A stretch of DNA of 64,000 nucleotides from Bryobacteraceae bacterium (GTDB lineage: Bacteria > Acidobacteriota > Terriglobia > Bryobacterales > Bryobacteraceae): the NCBI GenBank assembly GCA_019187195.1, contig JABAQT010000039.1, positions 1-64,000 of the forward strand. The letters run 5' to 3'. Position numbers and translations under genes: made by a program. Positions 62,045 through 64,000 of the stretch are shown here, one piece after another (the first letter of the stretch is position 1; the number at the start of each line of letters is the position of its first letter). The notes below the pieces were generated by a model. The model was not told where the DNA came from. It did no database searches and worked only from the letters and a program-made list of their open reading frames with translations.

Positions 62045-64000
62045 TTGCGGTCTCGCCGGTGTGTGGCGGCGTGTCTCGATTCGTGGCTCGATTTCCCGCG
62101 CGGCTTCCGTGCGTCCTGCCGCGCCGTTCCCCCCGCCATCATCCTTCTCTGCATCCCGCTCGCCGCGCAACAATATACGCACCTGTCCGGCCTCATCCGC
62201 GACCCCTCCGATGCCGCCGTCCCCGCCGCTTCCGTCGTTGTGGTCAATGACGAAACCGGCTTCCGGCGCTCCACGCTCTCCCGGCCCGACGGCGGCTACG
62301 TGGTCGCCTCCCTCCAGCCGGGCGTTTACAAGATTACGGTCCGTAAGGAAGGCTTCCGTACCGTGATCCAACTCGGCGTCAAGCTCGATGTGGCTCAGCC
62401 AGCCCGCGTCGATTTCGCGCTTCCCCTCGGAAGCACCCAGGAAACCATCACTGTCGAAGGATCTCAATCCCCCCTTCACACCGGGGATGCATCGGTTGGA
62501 ACCCTGGTCACGCGCGACTTCGTCGAAAAACTTCCGCTCAACGGGCGAGGATTGCTCAGCCTTCTCGAACTCGCGCCCGGAACCGTGGTCACTCCCGCCA
62601 CCCGCGGCGAACCCGGGCAGTTTACCTCGAACGGCCAGCGGCCCAATACGAACTACTTCACCGTGGATGGCGTCAGCGTCAACAACGGGGTCAGCGGCGG
62701 CGGACTCCCGGCGCAGGTCAACGGCGGAGCCCTGCCCGGCATGACGGCTATCGGCAGCTTCCACAACCTCGTCTCGCTCGAAGCTCTCGATGAGTTTCGT
62801 GTCCAGACCGCTACCACCACCCCCGAGTTCGGCCGCCTCTCCGGAGCCCAGGTGTCGCTCAGCACCCGCTCCGGATCGAACGATCTGCATGGTTCTCTGT
62901 TTGAATACTTCCGCCACGAGCGTCTCGACGCGAACGACTGGTTCGCCAACCGCATCGGCGATCCCCGCGCCCCCCTGCGCATGAACGACTACGGCGGTTC
63001 GCTCGGCGGCGCCATAAAGCGCAACCGTACGTTCTTCTTTCTGTCCTACGAAGGGATGCGGCTCCGGCAGCCTTTCGCCTGGCGCTCGCCCGTTCCCACT
63101 TCCGAGATCCGCCAGGACACCCCTGAAGGGGTGCGGACCGTTCTCGATCTCTTCCCGCTTCCCAACGGTCCCTCGCTCGGCCCGGGACTCGCCGAGTGGA
63201 CCGGCCGGAACAACCGCCCCTCCGGGTTCGACTCCGGCGGCGCGCGCTTTGATCACGCCATCACCTCCCGCCTTGCTTTCTTCGCCCGCTACAGCGAGAC
63301 GCCTTCATTCAACTCCTTCGGCAACACCCAGATCAGCGAACTCACCATCCGTTCGAGGAGCATCACCGGCGGCCTCAACCTGCGTATCCGCCCCAACGCG
63401 ATCCTCGACTTCCGCTGGAACTGGTCTCGCGCGGCGGCGGAATCCGACTGGCATCCGGCCGGAGCCATCTCTCTACCGCCGTGCGCCCTGGCGCCCGTGG
63501 CCGAATACTTTGTCCACCTTCCAGGCATGTGCGACTACCTGCTGAGGATCAACATCGCCGGCGTGGGCTCGGTCACAAACGGCCGGGAAAGCAGCCGCGC
63601 CCAGCGCCAGTTCCAACTCCTGCCCTCCTTCCTGCTCAACCTCGGAAACCACCAGGCGCGATTCGGAGCCGACTACCGCCGCCTCTCTCCCTGGCGCGGC
63701 GACTATACGAGCAGCTTCGCCGTCATCGCCGACAGTCTCCAGGACCTCATCCTCAACAACAATCTATGGATCGGGCGCGCCGGCCCGCTCCAGGCCGCCG
63801 CGGTCCTGAAGGAAGTTTCCGCTTTCGCTCAGGACACCTGGCGCATCCATCCCCGTCTCACCGGAACCTTTGGAGTCCGCTGGGAGTACACCCCCTCGGC
63901 GCAATACCGTCTCCCCGGCGAATCCGGCGTTCCCGATATTCTCATCCCGATCCGCAGACAGATCTGGTCCCACCGCCTGACCAACTTCGGCCCCCGGCTG
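62045..64000 (+). CDS. TonB-dependent receptor, Oar-like (5' part)
   Basis: Open from a TTG at 62045, with GGGGG 5 nt upstream, to the window edge without a stop (652 codons). Signal peptide (AIILLCIPLAAQ), carboxypeptidase-regulatory domain (HLSGLIRDPSDAAVPAASVVV), plug (EKLPLNGRGLLSLLELAPGT, TVDGVSVNNG) and start of the barrel (GSNDLHGSLFEYFRHERLDA). It follows the sigma/anti-sigma pair by 10 nt, which suggests sigma-dependent control or cotranscription. Confidence 0.9.
   Translation, partial: MRSRRCVAACLDSWLDFPRGFRASCRAVPPAIILLCIPLAAQQYTHLSGLIRDPSDAAVPAASVVVVNDETGFRRSTLSRPDGGYVVASLQPGVYKITVRKEGFRTVIQLGVKLDVAQPARVDFALPLGSTQETITVEGSQSPLHTGDASVGTLVTRDFVEKLPLNGRGLLSLLELAPGTVVTPATRGEPGQFTSNGQRPNTNYFTVDGVSVNNGVSGGGLPAQVNGGALPGMTAIGSFHNLVSLEALDEFRVQTATTTPEFGRLSGAQVSLSTRSGSNDLHGSLFEYFRHERLDANDWFANRIGDPRAPLRMNDYGGSLGGAIKRNRTFFFLSYEGMRLRQPFAWRSPVPTSEIRQDTPEGVRTVLDLFPLPNGPSLGPGLAEWTGRNNRPSGFDSGGARFDHAITSRLAFFARYSETPSFNSFGNTQISELTIRSRSITGGLNLRIRPNAILDFRWNWSRAAAESDWHPAGAISLPPCALAPVAEYFVHLPGMCDYLLRINIAGVGSVTNGRESSRAQRQFQLLPSFLLNLGNHQARFGADYRRLSPWRGDYTSSFAVIADSLQDLILNNNLWIGRAGPLQAAAVLKEVSAFAQDTWRIHPRLTGTFGVRWEYTPSAQYRLPGESGVPDILIPIRRQIWSHRLTNFGPRL

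Noticed and set aside
1..64000. CRISPR arrays, tRNA or rRNA genes, transposase genes
   Set aside because: I saw no regularly spaced repeats, no cloverleaf-like sequence and no transposase motifs on either strand.

Overview
The window looks like a chromosomal segment of an Acidobacteriota, most likely of the Solibacter/Bryobacter lineage (inference from gene content, not from a marker gene). The DNA is GC-rich with strong third-position GC. Many genes start with GTG or TTG. Typical group content is present: Oar-like TonB-dependent receptors with an N-terminal carboxypeptidase-regulatory domain, two DUF1080 proteins, a VWA protein of the type common in Acidobacteria, DUF885 and M13 peptidases, and a PQQ dehydrogenase with a dihaem cytochrome c. 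I found no rRNA, tRNA or CRISPR array.

Layout. 1-5.4 kb: the end of an SLH-domain protein with a strong terminator, a sulfatase-fold protein that lacks its catalytic residues, a family 2 glycosyltransferase, lysS, a LolC/E-like permease and a small HTH protein. 5.5-11.3 kb: a YfiR-like periplasmic protein with a hybrid histidine kinase, a metallo-beta-lactamase-fold hydrolase, ispG and an overlapping hypothetical gene. 11.3-21.9 kb, nearly all minus strand: DUF885 and M13 peptidases, rfbD, uppS, a winged-helix regulator with a membrane partner that appears to be leaderless, an IlvD/Edd dehydratase, a VWA protein and an LPG-synthase-type membrane protein. 21.9-26 kb: an ABC importer resembling YnjBCD, with a tandem-duplication scar between its binding-protein and ATPase genes. 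26-33.8 kb: PQQ dehydrogenase, cytochrome c, a secreted beta-propeller-like protein, an M48 protease, an alcohol dehydrogenase and an AI-2E-family protein.

34-46.9 kb: a NarX/NarL-type system preceded by a pseudo-receiver, a DUF1080 protein, a DMT-type transporter, a SPOR protein, an overlapping trio (alpha/alpha-toroid protein, DUF362 lipoprotein, ArnT-like glycosyltransferase), three near-identical Flp pilins each with its own terminator, a site-2 protease and NDH-2. 47-52.3 kb: an island of visibly lower GC that holds a TonB receptor divergent from a ROK regulator and is bracketed by an imperfect 19-bp direct repeat. 52.3-64 kb: small membrane proteins, proline dehydrogenase, a second DUF1080 protein, a methyltransferase, an SDR, a Gfo/Idh/MocA oxidoreductase, a proline-racemase-family enzyme with a second tandem-duplication scar, a glycosyltransferase, a large palindrome, an ECF sigma factor with an oversized zinc-finger anti-sigma protein, and the start of another TonB receptor that runs off the window.

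The most unusual signals are the two tandem-duplication scars, the low-GC TonB/ROK island with flanking repeats, the catalytically dead sulfatase, the palindrome upstream of the sigma factor, and the shared AAGTACTT motif around the winged-helix locus. I did not find a clear-cut novel defence or mobile system.
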